DNA of 64,000 bases, from assembly GCA_039566865.1 (NCBI GenBank), contig CM076957.1, forward strand, positions 6,581,896 to 6,645,895. The letters are read 5' to 3'. Position numbers and translations under genes: made by a program. The first letter of the stretch is position 1. The number at the start of each line of letters is the position of its first letter. This document shows, one piece after another, positions 12,292-23,110 of this stretch. The notes beneath the pieces were generated by a model. It had not been told where the DNA came from, did no database searches, and was given only the letters and a program-made list of their open reading frames with translations. The stretch is from Aurelia coerulea (taxonomy: Eukaryota; Cnidaria; Scyphozoa; Semaeostomeae; Ulmaridae).

Positions 12292-13170
12292 CCCTATTTT
12301 AACCGGGTAAAAAAAAGTGATTTTCTACCAGGGGGGGCGTTTTTCGCCCCCCCTGTTTTTCTCCGCAAATATAACAGCTATGACAATGAAACTTGCACTG
12401 TGTCATAATTGAACAATGGAGAATCTAAAAATAGTACCAATCAATCAATAGTCACGTGATTGGTTGCTAGGCAACCAAAAACAATGCAAATTTTGATAAA
12501 ATCGAGCTATTTGCAGAAAAGGGCCCATTATTAGCAAATAGCTAGATAAAATTGGCAAAAAACCATCCAAATGCATGAATGATATCATTAATTTGTAGTT
12601 TCATATGGTTTCATACGGATATTTGTGGTTTCTAATGAATTAACTAATCAAATAATGAAAATTTGATTCAATGCAAAATTGTTCGCTCAATAATTATGAT
12701 TTAAACCATTAATTTCGCATGTTATTGGTGAAATCAAGTACCTTTATCGATATTTGAGGTAATTCCATCAGTTTTGCATGAAAAATTACTTATTCATTAG
12801 GAATATGACGTCATAAATATTTATGACGTCATAGAAATAATAAACTGCTGATGTCAGCAAATATGAATAAATTATATATCAAATGAAAGTGCTCATCAAG
12901 ACGAATCGAATGGTATATATATTGTTGAGATTTAGTAACAAAGGAAGAAACTAGAGCCGTTTTAAAGAATTTCTTTGTGACCATTCTCCAAATATGGGCA
13001 TGTGGTGGTCACGTGGTCAAACAATAGGTATTGAAATTTATATTTTCTGATTGCCAACTAAATTTTAGGAAAAGTCAAGGAGTTTCAGCATTTTAAGTGC
13101 CATCGTTTGGGAGCTATTAAAAAAAATCCGATAGGGGGCGAAAAACGCCCCCCCCCCGGTTAAAATAGGG
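12292..13170. mobile_element. TTAA-inserted MITE (CCCTATTTTAACCGG ends), piggyBac-like
   Basis: TTAA flanks both sides (12288-12291, 13171-13174). The ends CCCTATTTTAACCGG...CCGGTTAAAATAGGG are inverted repeats of at least 15 bp. Both subterminal regions carry GGGGGCG-TTTTTCGCCCC-type hairpins (near 12331-12358 and 13133-13157). TTAA plus terminal CCC...GGG is the classic piggyBac arrangement. No transposase is present in the 879 bp. It lies only 25 bp left of the poly-G element at 13196. Confidence 0.85.
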
Positions 13171-13195
13171 TTAAGTAGTTTGGCCAAGATTGTAT

Positions 13196-13748
13196 CCCAG
13201 GGGGGGGGGGTACTCCCATTATGGCCTGACAGGAGGTCCAGTCAGGGTTAAAGATACCCTGGGTACCAGCCTCTCTAACGTTAAAAACGGAGAGTCTCCG
13301 TTTTTAACGTTAGAGAGGCTGGTACCCAGGGTAGGTTAAAGAGAATCAAGGCAAAAATTTTGACAAATACCCTCAAATGGTAGTATCTTTTTACAGAAAA
13401 CCCAAATGGTAGTTTGTAGACCTAAAATTGGGCCATTTGGTAGCATCTGGTAGCGAAAATTTTCTGCAGTTTTTCAAAATTTGCTATTGTGAAAAGTGAT
13501 TGAACAAAGCAAGAAAACTTAAAAATTCATTGATAATTATTGCTGCAACGACCATATTCCTTTGCGGAGGGGCCTACTGAGTTTATATCGTATAACTGGT
13601 CAGGAATCTTGGAATACTTGGAATACTTGGAATCCTACGATTGGTAGTAGGATTTGACAAATAGGGCCATTTGGTAGCCATTTCGTAAGACCCTCAAACC
13701 GATTGGACCCCCCTGTTAGGCCATAATGGGAGTACCCCCCCCCCCGGG
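13196..13748. mobile_element. Poly-G-ended MITE, copy 2, with a nested palindrome
   Basis: Starts CCCAGGGG with a G-run and TACTCCCATTATGGCC, and ends GGCCATAATGGGAGTA, a C-run and CCCGGG. The terminal inverted repeat is about 30 bp. The flanks GATTGTAT (13188-13195) and GATTGCAG (13749-13756) match at 6 of 8 positions, suggesting a decayed 8-bp duplication. The interior repeats CAAATGGTAG- and TTTGGTAG-type blocks. Without the nested 79-bp palindrome and its duplication it is 465 bp. Confidence 0.8.
13255..13333. mobile_element. 79-bp perfect palindrome with 9-bp TSD
   Basis: Two 39-bp arms (starting TACCCTGGGTACCAGCCTCT) are exactly complementary around one G at 13294. The 9-bp direct repeat GGTTAAAGA lies on each side (13246-13254, 13334-13342), which shows it is a transposed unit. 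A 9-bp duplication is typical of Mutator-like elements. It inserted into the poly-G MITE copy 2. Confidence 0.85.
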
Positions 13749-13756
13749 GATTGCAG

Positions 13757-14606
13757 TGACTTTGCATCTGTTCTTCCTTGAGCCCTGATAATATTTCAAA
13801 ACGTATCGCTGCTGACTTCAATAGAACCAACAATTAGTCACAAGCCATTCATAATTTTGTCTACCAAACAACAGGAACTAATCAATATAACTTTAACCAA
13901 ACAAATTTCCTTGATAAAGGAAGGCGGCTTTGTATCAAAGGACAACCAGAATATATTTTTCTAATCAAATTTTTGCCATTCTTAAACAAAACAAAAGAGT
14001 TTTTACTTGTATTCATAACGTAGGATCAGCTTTGAAAATATTGCTATTTTCGAAAAACATAAAACGAAACAGTAAATGGCTGTTTTGATTGCTCAAGGAA
14101 TGTACAAAAAAATTGAATAATTGAGTTAAAACATCCTGCATAAGCTCCAACTCTGCTGAACCTAATTACACGATCTAATTATATTTTGCAAAAAGATCAA
14201 TGAATTTTTATTCTGAAACGTGCACTTTAGAAAATTTGAAACCTCAATTCAGCTGCAAAACATAGCTAACCTTAATTATATAGTTTATCGGATGAGCAAA
14301 GTACAATGAACCTTTCAGACAGGGAATTTCCTTTAGTTTTATGCTTGATTTGTACTAAATCGACCTTGGGAATTGACATTAGACTTGGATACATCTTGAA
14401 GTTTGACCGGAAGTGCCATTTTTGATGACGTCAATAATGGCCATTTTTAGAGCTAATGTCACTACAACTCTTTGTGTGAAAGTCAAATGTGTTCGAAAAT
14501 ATTGTAGTTTGACAGCATTTGATCAGTCATTTCACTTGATTAAATTAACCTTATTTGTCTTGACGAAATTTGAAAAATTCTCATTACGTCATCGATCCAA
14601 TGACAT
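13757..14606. other. No gene seen
   Basis: AT-rich, with no recognisable coding or repeat structure. The frame that starts at 14413 owes its length to the low-complexity element that follows. Confidence 0.45.
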
Positions 14607-14614
14607 CATAACGA

Positions 14615-15035
14615 AGGGGGCTTTGGGGGGTACTAGAACCCGCAAACCCGGACCAAAATTAGCAAAAACCCAAAAACCCGCAAGCAAAAATTCGAAACCC
14701 GAAATTGCACTTCGGAACGCAAAATTTAAATTTTCGGTAATAATCTTCGACTATTTCCGACATTTTCGTTCTCACTGACACTCTGTGCATCGTTTCAAGC
14801 ATTCGGAAGCTGGTTTTTCGATCTCGGCTAACTAAAAGAGAATTTATGACTTCCAAAACCCGAAAACATTGAATTTTTGAAAGAAATCCCGAAACCCGAG
14901 CATCAAAATTGGCCAAACCCGCAACCCGTGGAGCATCTCAAAACCCGAAAACCCGCACGATTTAGACGTAAAACCCGAAACCCGAGGGCTAAAATTGGAC
15001 AAACCCGCAACCCGTGAAACCCCAAAGCCCCCCTC
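14615..15035. mobile_element. MITE with GGGGGCTTTGGGG ends and AAACCCG-rich core
   Basis: AGGGGGCTTTGGGG at the left mirrors CCCCAAAGCCCCCC at the right. Flanks CATAACGA and CATAACTG share 6 of 8 bases, a possible decayed 8-bp duplication. The core is a loose tandem array of AAACCCG-type heptamers, densest between 14636-14700 and 14885-15018. The minus-strand frames here (repeated GFRVL) are translations of that repeat and not genes. Confidence 0.65.
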
Positions 15036-15036
15036 C

Positions 15037-15229
15037 ATAACTGAGCTTTTATCAGAATCATTTTATCTCGAATTGTTTCCTTGATCATTGCTAAATCAAC
15101 CTTGCAGATTCGTTTCAATTAGGTGCATCCGCACTCTTTATGATACGTTGCCGACAATTCCGTAGTAAGCACCTTAAACTTGGGGAGGGGGCTCTACACT
15201 TCAATGACACTTTTGACAAAAGGCATGCT
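15037..15229. other. No gene seen
   Basis: Short spacer between two MITEs. Nothing recognised. Confidence 0.4.
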
Positions 15230-15233
15230 TTAA

Positions 15234-16064
15234 AGGGGCAGTCAGACGCGAAACGCGGAAAGCAGATTCTGCGTGTCACAATTCCATTTGTATAGGCCTA
15301 AATACCAAAACATGTCTACTGTACCTCTTTGTTCGCTGTAATTCTGATGAAATTAATTGAGCAATGAATCCAGTAGTGTTTGAGAAGGTTCTATTCACCT
15401 TTCGGTTTCACCAAGCATCATAAATCTGACTCAAAACCATATTCTTTGGTGAGTTTCTTGCCCGGGGGGGGGTACATGACTTGAGGATGGACGGGGGTCT
15501 GCCGCCCGGTTTTCAGAAAGCTACCCTCTTCTAATTACCGAAACTTGCCTTTGATACCCACTTTTATGATTAATTTTGGCGGAAAACTGCCAATTATAAC
15601 CATTTTTTGCGAATTTCAGCGAAACAACACCCATGTTTATGGAAAATCTGCCGAAAAAGGACCCTTGTTTAGAGAATTTTGGGCTCAAAACCCACCCATA
15701 TGGGCGGCACATACCCGTACCCGAAATATGTTATGTACCCCCCCCCCCCCCCGGGGTTTCTTGCCCACTTCAACTTGTACATTATCTCTTCGCAGCTTCA
15801 AAGTTGCTTCAGCAAGATCGCTGTTTACGACTTTCAGGAATTGGTGATAGACAAAATAACTTTGCAAATACATGAAGTCGACATAGACGAGCAATATCTG
15901 TCAATTAAATCCTTTAGATTGTCAAGAACAACGTCGATGGAGATGGATTGAAATGTGCGATAATCCCATTCAAAATCTCCATTGACGAGTCGATGCTAAG
16001 CCTAAGCACTTTTCATACAAATACAATAAAAATGTCCCGCGAGACGACACGTCTGACTGCCCCT
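15234..16064. mobile_element. TTAA-inserted MITE (AGGGGCAGTCAGACG ends), split by a poly-G MITE
   Basis: TTAA flanks both sides (15230-15233, 16065-16068). AGGGGCAGTCAGACG at the left is mirrored as CGTCTGACTGCCCCT at the right. The TTAA-AGG start is T2-like. Removing the nested element 15461-15755 and its duplication leaves 528 bp. No transposase frame. Overlapping short frames in its right half (15545-15951) are by-products. Confidence 0.85.
15461..15755. mobile_element. Poly-G-ended MITE, copy 3, 8-bp TSD
   Basis: Begins CCCGGGGGGGGGTACATGAC and ends ATGTTATGTAC, a C-run, CCCGGG. Perfect duplication GTTTCTTG at 15453-15460 and 15756-15763. The right end read inward gives GTACATAACATATTTCGGG then GTACGGGTATGTGCC. 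This closely matches the left end of copy 6 at 36536, so the subterminal 40 bp is a family feature. The interior is a degenerate repeat of GATACCCACTTTT / CATTTTTTGCGAATTT blocks. Confidence 0.9.
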
Positions 16065-16068
16065 TTAA

Positions 16069-17995
16069 TATGCATTGGATATGAAATGTAAGAATGTGAT
16101 ACAAAGCAGAACATAGTGAGAATCCTGATGGATATCCGATTTCTTTACACTTCACAAAAGAACCAGGAACAGACACAATTAAGTCACTAAGTAACTAACT
16201 TGATAACAACTCTAAACAATATTCTGTCTGTAATAGTTTCAAAAAGGGGCACCACCTGAAACGGTAAGGGCACGTTTGCCTCATTGCTAAATGCTGGTGG
16301 CACGAGCTCACAGTGAACCCGGTTCCTACGTTTCCGGGAGCAGGACTCTTATGGAAATAAATAATTGATAATTCTCATTGTGCCTTGTTTTCGTCAATGA
16401 TTAGCAAATCTGTCTTCAGGTACAGCCATAAAAGACATAGAGTCGCTCGATAAAATGCAAAATTGAAACTACATTGCAAGGATGACATTTTCTGATGTCA
16501 TTTGTCAGGGTGCATAAAATATTCAAATTAAACGAGTCCTTTCTCTTGCAAAACCTTTTAAAAGCAATCCTATAACTTGCAAAGAAATTTGACACTTATG
16601 GCCGTTAAAACGGACGCCTCTCCGCTTCCAACTCCCAACCTTATCTGTAGCTTCAACCCTAGAGTCTGCCAATTGAAAAGTTATTTTTTACAACAAGAGA
16701 TTGTAATGGAATTAAGTTTAATACCTCTCTCACTATTGGACTCTCGCATTCTCGCAGACTTTTCAATCATTTATATCTTAAAACCTATTGTTCGGCAAAG
16801 CTGCAGCTTTTAATATCTTGCCCAAATAATTGAAAATAAGAACGCTGCGAAATTCGTTTTTCCAATTCTCTTCATCTCTTCTTTGTTGTTCTCGTCAGTG
16901 TGCATAACATAATAACATATGGCGTTTGAACACATGATAGAACTACATCAACAGCCGCGCAATGAAAACACGCGAATCATGTCATTAGCCACGTTGCCTG
17001 CAATACCTCTTTTTCCTGCAATACCTCTTTAAGATATTCATGATCGTGTTAAATAAAGAAAATATAAAGAAATTTCCAGCCACATTGCTTTTATCTAGGC
17101 GTGCCAGCATTAACTGCAACATCTGGCTAGACCTTGGACATTATCCTCTGTGGGTTGTGTGCTCGAGAAGGGGGGGGGGGGGTGGAAAGCTTTCTTAATA
17201 GGTTGGTGGTACGATGCGTGCCACTTGTAGGAGTAATATTTCCCGGAGAAAAAATTAGGAATCGTAATAAAACTGTTCATGATTTGCAGAATTATGGCCT
17301 AAATTTTTATTAGATTTACGGAATTGTGGGTACCAATTTTTCCGGCAAAATAACACTTCTTCTTCAGATAATAGGTGAAGATACTTCCCCTCCACCAAAT
17401 ATTGTGTTGGTTAAAATTTCCTGTCAACAGCTTTTTATGAAGAGTGTAAATTTTTTTATATTTTGATATTTCAATTCAACAAACAATCTTTCAATGAACA
17501 TATGCGACTAGAAAGATACAGCACTCGCCTCGCTCGCTCCTTTAACGCTGCTAGTTCTTACAGATGGCTATCTGTATGTAGCAGAGGCTAAATTACGAAT
17601 TGGTAAAACTCCTTGCAGCAAACACTGGAATGTTGAATATCGAACTCACAAATTGCTAAATGGCTAAAGACCAATTGAATCCCACTTGCATTTTCAAGCT
17701 GCTGACCGATCTTATTCTTTAGTCCAATCCATTTTGAAAGGGATTGCAAAAAATTCAAGTACAAAACCCATCTTAAAAGAAACTGTACAAGGAAATGAAT
17801 TGGGCCAGAAGCAAGCTTGCATCAATGGTAGTCTTTGACTTTTATCCTTAATTATTGTTGGTGAACAGGAGGTGCGAGGACAGATGCATGGGAGAGCGTT
17901 ACAGAGAGAGTGCCGCGTGACAAAACTCTTTATCACTTGATGCAAGCATCAAAATTGTAGTAAAAATGATCTATTTAGTTTTCTAACTATAATCA
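16069..17995. other. Long stretch without recognised genes
   Basis: AT-rich. A G-run at about 17170-17182 has no C-rich partner nearby, so I do not call it a poly-G element. The frames at 16577-16813 and 17712-17945 are unrecognised. Confidence 0.45.
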
Positions 17996-17997
17996 TA

Positions 17998-18816
17998 CCG
18001 GGTGCGCCAAAATAAACTATGCACTTTTGGCAGGCCACGATAAATCGAAACAGGACCGATTTGGAAGATTTATGACTTAATATTTAGTAGAAAGCCTGAA
18101 TTAGATTCCAGGATTTTTTGCAAATTTTTCTGTTTCCAGTTTTAGAGCTACAAGCGAGTTTCTTAAAATTTCGTTTTCGAAAACACTGAAAATGATCAAA
18201 AAACGTCGATCAAGCGTTCTAAAGAATCGATATGAATGGACACTTGGGTACTATCTTGGGAGAAATGTAATAATATTTTTACGGATATAAAGAAATGTTT
18301 TTTCTTTTGTCATGCCATTGAATTTATGCTTTGGTGCAGGTTGTGTTCCTGTGTCAAGGGGGTTAAAAAGACAAGCGAGGAGGCGTCATGGGGCCAGCAA
18401 GCATGGAGTCTTGTTACATTTTTGATTTTGTGACGGCTTTTGGGGCGGCACTTTATTGTAACTACTACAGAATTTCGCAACAGGCCAATCGTTGAAATAA
18501 CGCTCGTGCACACGTTTACAATAATCAATTTCCAAATCTCACAAATCACGCTTAAAACGTTTTCTCTTTGTCCATTCATGTTGATTCTTTAGAAAATTTG
18601 ATCAACGTTTTTTGATGGTTTTCAGTGTTTTCGAAAACGAAAATTTTAAGAAACTCGCTTGTAGCTCTAAAAAGTGAAAACGGAAAAATTTGTAAGAAAT
18701 TCCAAAATCTAATTCAGGCTCTCTGCTAAAGATTAAGTCATAAATCTTCAAAATCGGTCTAGTGTACGATCTATCGTGGCCTGCCAAAAATGCATAGTTT
18801 ATTTTGGCGCACCCGG
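17998..18816. mobile_element. TA-inserted MITE (CCGGGTGCGCCAAAATAAAC ends), long TIRs
   Basis: CCGGGTGCGCCAAAATAAAC at the left is mirrored by GTTTATTTTGGCGCACCCGG (apart from one base) at the right, with TA on both sides (17996-17997, 18817-18818). The inverted repeats run on for about 240 bp, for example GGCAGGCCACGATAAATCG against CGATCTATCGTGGCCTGCC. They enclose a unique core at about 18240-18560. The ends are Tc1/mariner-like and no transposase is present. A second copy is at 47443. Confidence 0.88.
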
Positions 18817-18818
18817 TA

Positions 18819-19611
18819 GATGCTGCTGAACTAGGACATGTCTCGTATATATTGTATTTTGGCGCACTGGCTTTATATGGCTTTTGCTAGGAAGAAGTGG
18901 CTCAGACTTTAGTGTCAATCAGAAGTGGTTGCTGATCTACGGCGTAAGAAATTCAAATGAAGTGGTTACTTCAAAAAAAAAGGAGCTCTTTTGTTCTCCT
19001 ACTGTGTCAATGTCATTTAGATACTAAATGGAATGGAAGGGTACTAGCATTGTTTGACAGTGCCAGATTATAGCGAAGTGCCTGAAGTTCCTTTTAAACC
19101 ATTAAATCTAAAGGAAGTTGCGTTAATATTTGTGCTCTCTGCTTAAGATTTGACGCCAGTGTTCCAAGTTGCTTATTTCACACAATACATGATAAAGTAC
19201 AAGTATTTTTTCTATAACAAACTGCTTAAAGAAAACTCAGCTCTCAGATCACAAAAAAATTGAGTAACGCCAGTACTGAGAAAATATGACTTAAGATACG
19301 ATTTATATTGATAAAGGAAGTCGTTCACATATTTTTACTTTATTTTCACTTGTTTCCTTTATCAAATTACTCGGAAGGGACTTGAAGGTATGTCATTTTT
19401 TGCATACATAATCTCATAAAAATACAAAAATTACAAATGATTACAAAAACGATGCCACATGGAGAATAGAAATTCAAATCAACCCTGCGGCCATTTAACG
19501 TATAATTATGAATATAAACGTAAGAAGAAACTAACGAATACAAATTTAAAGTTACCTTTACAAAGGGAGGATTTTGCAATGTATTGGGAGTTGCCGCAGA
19601 AATCAAAGCTC
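18819..19611. other. No gene seen
   Basis: AT-rich spacer. The minus-strand frame at 19367-19660 crosses into the neighbouring MITE and has no recognisable domain. Confidence 0.45.
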
Positions 19612-19615
19612 TTAA

Positions 19616-20427
19616 AGGTGGTATGAAGCGAAAATTTGTATTGATGCAAATGAATAGCACAGTTGAATGATAAAGAATGTCGTTTAAATTTTTTTGATAC
19701 CTTCTTTCATTTTTGAATTATCCACTGTTTTGTACGATTGGCTGATGACGTCATTTTGTTTGCAAAATGAAAAGAAAGTATATAAGGTTGGCCATGTTTC
19801 CAAAGAGAAATCTAATTAAAAAACTTTGCACAATCAACATGCCTTTCTAAACATCATATTGAGTCATGAGGCAATTTATATAACAACTATTCAGCTCAGA
19901 TGAAATATTTCTTACAACTGTAACCTTTCAAAGATCAGATACAGTTATATTTCCATATGTTATCCTAGTAATTTGCAAGCAAAATGACGTCATCACCTGA
20001 AACTTAATATCAGTGGATAACTTGAAAACGAAACGAGATATTAAGGAAATATAAACAGGGTTCTTCACCCAGGGGGTGTACTTGACTTTCAATTGTACGG
20101 GGGTGTGCACTACAAGAAAAAAATTTTTCACCCGGCTTTAGAAATTTTCCCTCGAAATTATAGCCAGCTTTAGAAAAAATTGGCGAAAAGCATACCCTTA
20201 AAAAGTAAAAATTGGTTAAAACAATGAAATAACACGTTTGACAACCGGCTTTAGAAAATTTGCCCTCTTTTGATACCCGGCGTTAGAAACAAGAGGCGAA
20301 AACGATACCCGGAAAGGAGTGCACATCCTGTCAGTAAAATATACTAAGTAGCCCCCCCCCCGGGGTTCTTCAGCATTCGACTGTGCCGTCCATTTGCATT
20401 AACAAAAATTTTTGCTTCAGGTCACCT
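19616..20427. mobile_element. TTAA-inserted 507-bp MITE, copy A, split by a poly-G MITE
   Basis: TTAA flanks both sides (19612-19615, 20428-20431). The left end AGGTGGTATGAAGCGAAAAT and the right end TTTTGCTTCAGGTCACCT are imperfect inverted repeats. Without the nested poly-G copy 4 and its 8-bp duplication it is 507 bp, exactly the stripped length of copy B at 48477, which lies in the opposite orientation. Shared inner blocks include TGATGACGTCATTTTG and GATAAAGAATGTCGTTTA. Confidence 0.9.
20068..20364. mobile_element. Poly-G-ended MITE, copy 4, 8-bp TSD
   Basis: Begins CCCAGGGGGTGTACTTGAC and ends TAAGTAG, a C-run, CCCGGG. Perfect duplication GTTCTTCA at 20060-20067 and 20365-20372. The interior is a degenerate repeat around GCTTTAGAAA and CGATACCC blocks. 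It inserted into the TTAA MITE copy A. Confidence 0.9.
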
Positions 20428-20431
20428 TTAA

Positions 20432-21185
20432 TTGCGTGAATGAATTATCGAGTAGCGTCTATGAATCCTTTATTAACGTCAGGTCGTGACCTTTCAATGT
20501 CATACAGAATGAATTCCACTAATGATTCATTTTAGAGGTGAGAGGTCACTAGCAGGCAATATTGCATTGAGACAATTAACGCATCGAGAAGCTCGCGTCT
20601 AGATTCTTCATAAGATTTGCCATGCAGCAGGTAATGCTCCGTGTCGTCAACAACATTGGACATCTAAGCATTGGAAAAACTTCAAGAAACCTTGGATTAA
20701 AATTTTAACGAAGGCACAGTTAGTGAAGATGAAGTTAAGAAACTTTCAGAACTGGCCCAAATTCTTTGTTTCTTACAGAAAAAATGACGTGTACTCATTG
20801 TTAATTTCTTACCAATATCCTTACTTTTATAGAAATGTCTTGCTTTCTCCTTTCACTCTTAAGTCTTTCATATTTTGATACCGTCTTCTTGCAACTGTAA
20901 GCAGCAATCTATCACCTCCTACTGGCAACTGTGAACGTCATCCCTTCTTTTCTAGCACTGCCCATATGAGCGGATGTCAAAACCATTACAGAGTGCTTAT
21001 GTTGCTGAGCTTAATGAAGCGTAAAAGCTAATCTGCCATGAATCCATTTATTGGCTATATGATAAGCAATGTGATCTTTTGTAATTGCTTGAAGCCGTGC
21101 ATGCAGATGTATTTTAGTAGCACATTGCTGTCATCAGTAGTATGCGGCATCTGGCCTCATATCAAGCCGCAAGCCTTTGGACTAT
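20432..21185. other. No gene seen
   Basis: No recognisable feature. It may include 5' parts of the LINE fragment that follows, too decayed to recognise. Confidence 0.4.
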
Positions 21186-21460
21186 TGGACAGAAAGCGTT
21201 CGCGTTCGTGGAGCAAAAATCTGGAATGATCTCAGCTGCGAGGCCAAGCAAGCTCCCTCTTTATCTTCTTTTAAGATGATCGGTTGTAAATTTATAAATG
21301 CATAAAGGGTCGGTTGTAAATATATTGTAAATAGTTGTAGATAAGTTATTTATGATTGTAATTAGTTTCCTTTTACCGTTATTAATCTTAGTAGTTTTTA
21401 TAATTTGTAAAGTTTTTGGCACGGCCCCCTGAAAATCCGTCATACTGACTGACTGAGTGA
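21186..21460 (+). pseudogene. 3' end of a CR1/L2-like LINE
   Basis: About 38 codons ending at a stop near 21303 read SVRVRGAKIWNDLSC, then APSLSSFK. This is the conserved C-terminal tail of CR1/L2-type ORF2, with the usual G-A-K-x-W-N and P-S-L-x-x-F-K pattern. A short 3' region follows with CACGGCCCCCTGAAAAT, a sequence style common at CR1/L2 3' ends, then a short TGACTGACTGAG repeat. Almost all of the element is missing, consistent with 5' truncation on insertion. Confidence 0.7.
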
Positions 21461-21738
21461 AGTCCTAGCAAAGAGAGTAAATATTTCTTGATAAACCACA
21501 GGGAGCCCAAATGGCTAAACAAATGTCGTTTTGGGGCCTGCTTCTCGTGTGATGATCATTCTGTGCAGCAGGAATGTAACCGATTATTATCAACGATCAG
21601 TTGATCTTTCAGAATAAAACTAACGATTATCATTCACGTTCATTCTTGTTTTCTTTGTGCTTTGTTTTGTGTGTCTCGATTCTCACCCTGGTATTGTAAA
21701 ACAAAGCTGCATTCTAACCGCCGTGCTCGAAGCAACTA

Positions 21739-22695
21739 CCGGGTGTCCCAAAAAAAGGTAACAGATTTGATTAGGGCTAGCGATAAGAATTTAAGTCGCA
21801 TCAACCCCTGATAAGTTTTGAAGTACTCTTAGATTGTTAACTTGAAGATTGATACCTTATTTGTTGATATTGGTGCATCAAGAGTTGGAATCTTGAAAGT
21901 CCAAATTTGCCTGCTACTCCAAACCAGAGCTTTTGGGGTTTGGCCTAAGCTGTTAACTTCTTGCTGTACAGTGGAATCTCCTCAATCATAGCCAAGTACA
22001 AACAAGAAGCCTCGTGCTTAAGAACACATTTTAGTGGAAATCTGACTATGAACTTTACAATTAGATTCAAGAATTTTGCCCCGAAGAGACCCCTTTCATG
22101 ATTCTACAAAAATTTTAAAATACACCTGCCTGAGAAAAGTTATTCATCAGCGAAATAAGTCTATCTTGCAATCTTCATTGCTTGAATGAAATATTTTTTG
22201 CATCATCTCTCACGAAATTATTACGAAACAAGCAATCTTATATGCCCAAGGGAACACAAAAATGCTCATTCGCGCTTGGCTTGGTGTACTTGTGTAAATT
22301 CATTTTCACTGGAGAAAAATATTCCTTGGTGACTACATTCATTAATTTGTTTGTTAGTTTTCAGTTTTTTACGTTCTTTTCAAACGGGTCTTTTCACACT
22401 TTTCGTTCTTTTCAAAGGACGGATCCTTGTCCAAAAATGTCTTTGTTTGAGGAGATTCCCCTAACCAGCGCGTTAGCAGTTTAGGCCAAAACCCAAAAGC
22501 TCTGGTTTGTAGATGGACGCAAATGTTGGCTTTCGAGATTAATATTTCAACTCTTGATGCGCCAATATCAACAAACGAGGTATTAATCTTCAAGTTGACT
22601 ATCGAAGAGTTCTTCGAAACTTATTTGGGATCGATTCGACTTATACTCTCATCGCTAGTCCCCATCAAATCTGTTACCTTTTTTGGGACACCCGG
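21739..22695. mobile_element. TA-inserted MITE (CCGGGTGTCCCAAAAAAAGG ends), long TIRs
   Basis: CCGGGTGTCCCAAAAAAAGG at the left is mirrored by CCTTTTTTGGGACACCCGG at the right, with TA on both sides. Imperfect inverted repeats extend about 200 bp. GATATTGGTGCATCAAGAGT in the left arm mirrors a GATGCGCCAATATC block in the right arm. The frames in the right arm are by-products. It is related to 26568-28342, which shares TTTTGGCCTAAGC and the arm sequences. Confidence 0.88.
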
Positions 22696-23110
22696 TATAT
22701 TACGACACATAACGCCGATGAACGGTTGCAGTGCACTGTACTATTGTTATAAATCTAATACTGTTATGGATTGATGATCAAATGAAACTAAATTAAAATG
22801 AAAATTGAAAAAGAAGTTATGACAAACCTTATAACAATACAGGAAGATGACAATACAGGACAATACAGGAAGATGACATATATGTCTTCTATTGAGACTC
22901 GTCATCATCTCTCCCAATCATGATGTCTTATAAACCGTCTTTTATACCGAAAACAACTACAGTTTTGTAATTTTTTTTCTTACGTTTTTCATTGTACCTG
23001 CACCTCTAAGGGGACCATCATGGAATTAAGGCCATCTTGATCTTGTAATGCTATCCCTGCCATGGTAATTAGGGGTGTTTTCCTTTACGTTTTTAGCCTT
23101 ATATATTGTA

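Noticed and set aside
14636..15018. AAACCCG-type repeats as telomeric DNA
   Set aside because: The heptamers are irregular, lie inside a short MITE with inverted ends and do not match animal TTAGGG telomeres.
17165..17185. Poly-G run as another poly-G-ended element
   Set aside because: No CCC start, no C-rich partner and no duplication nearby.
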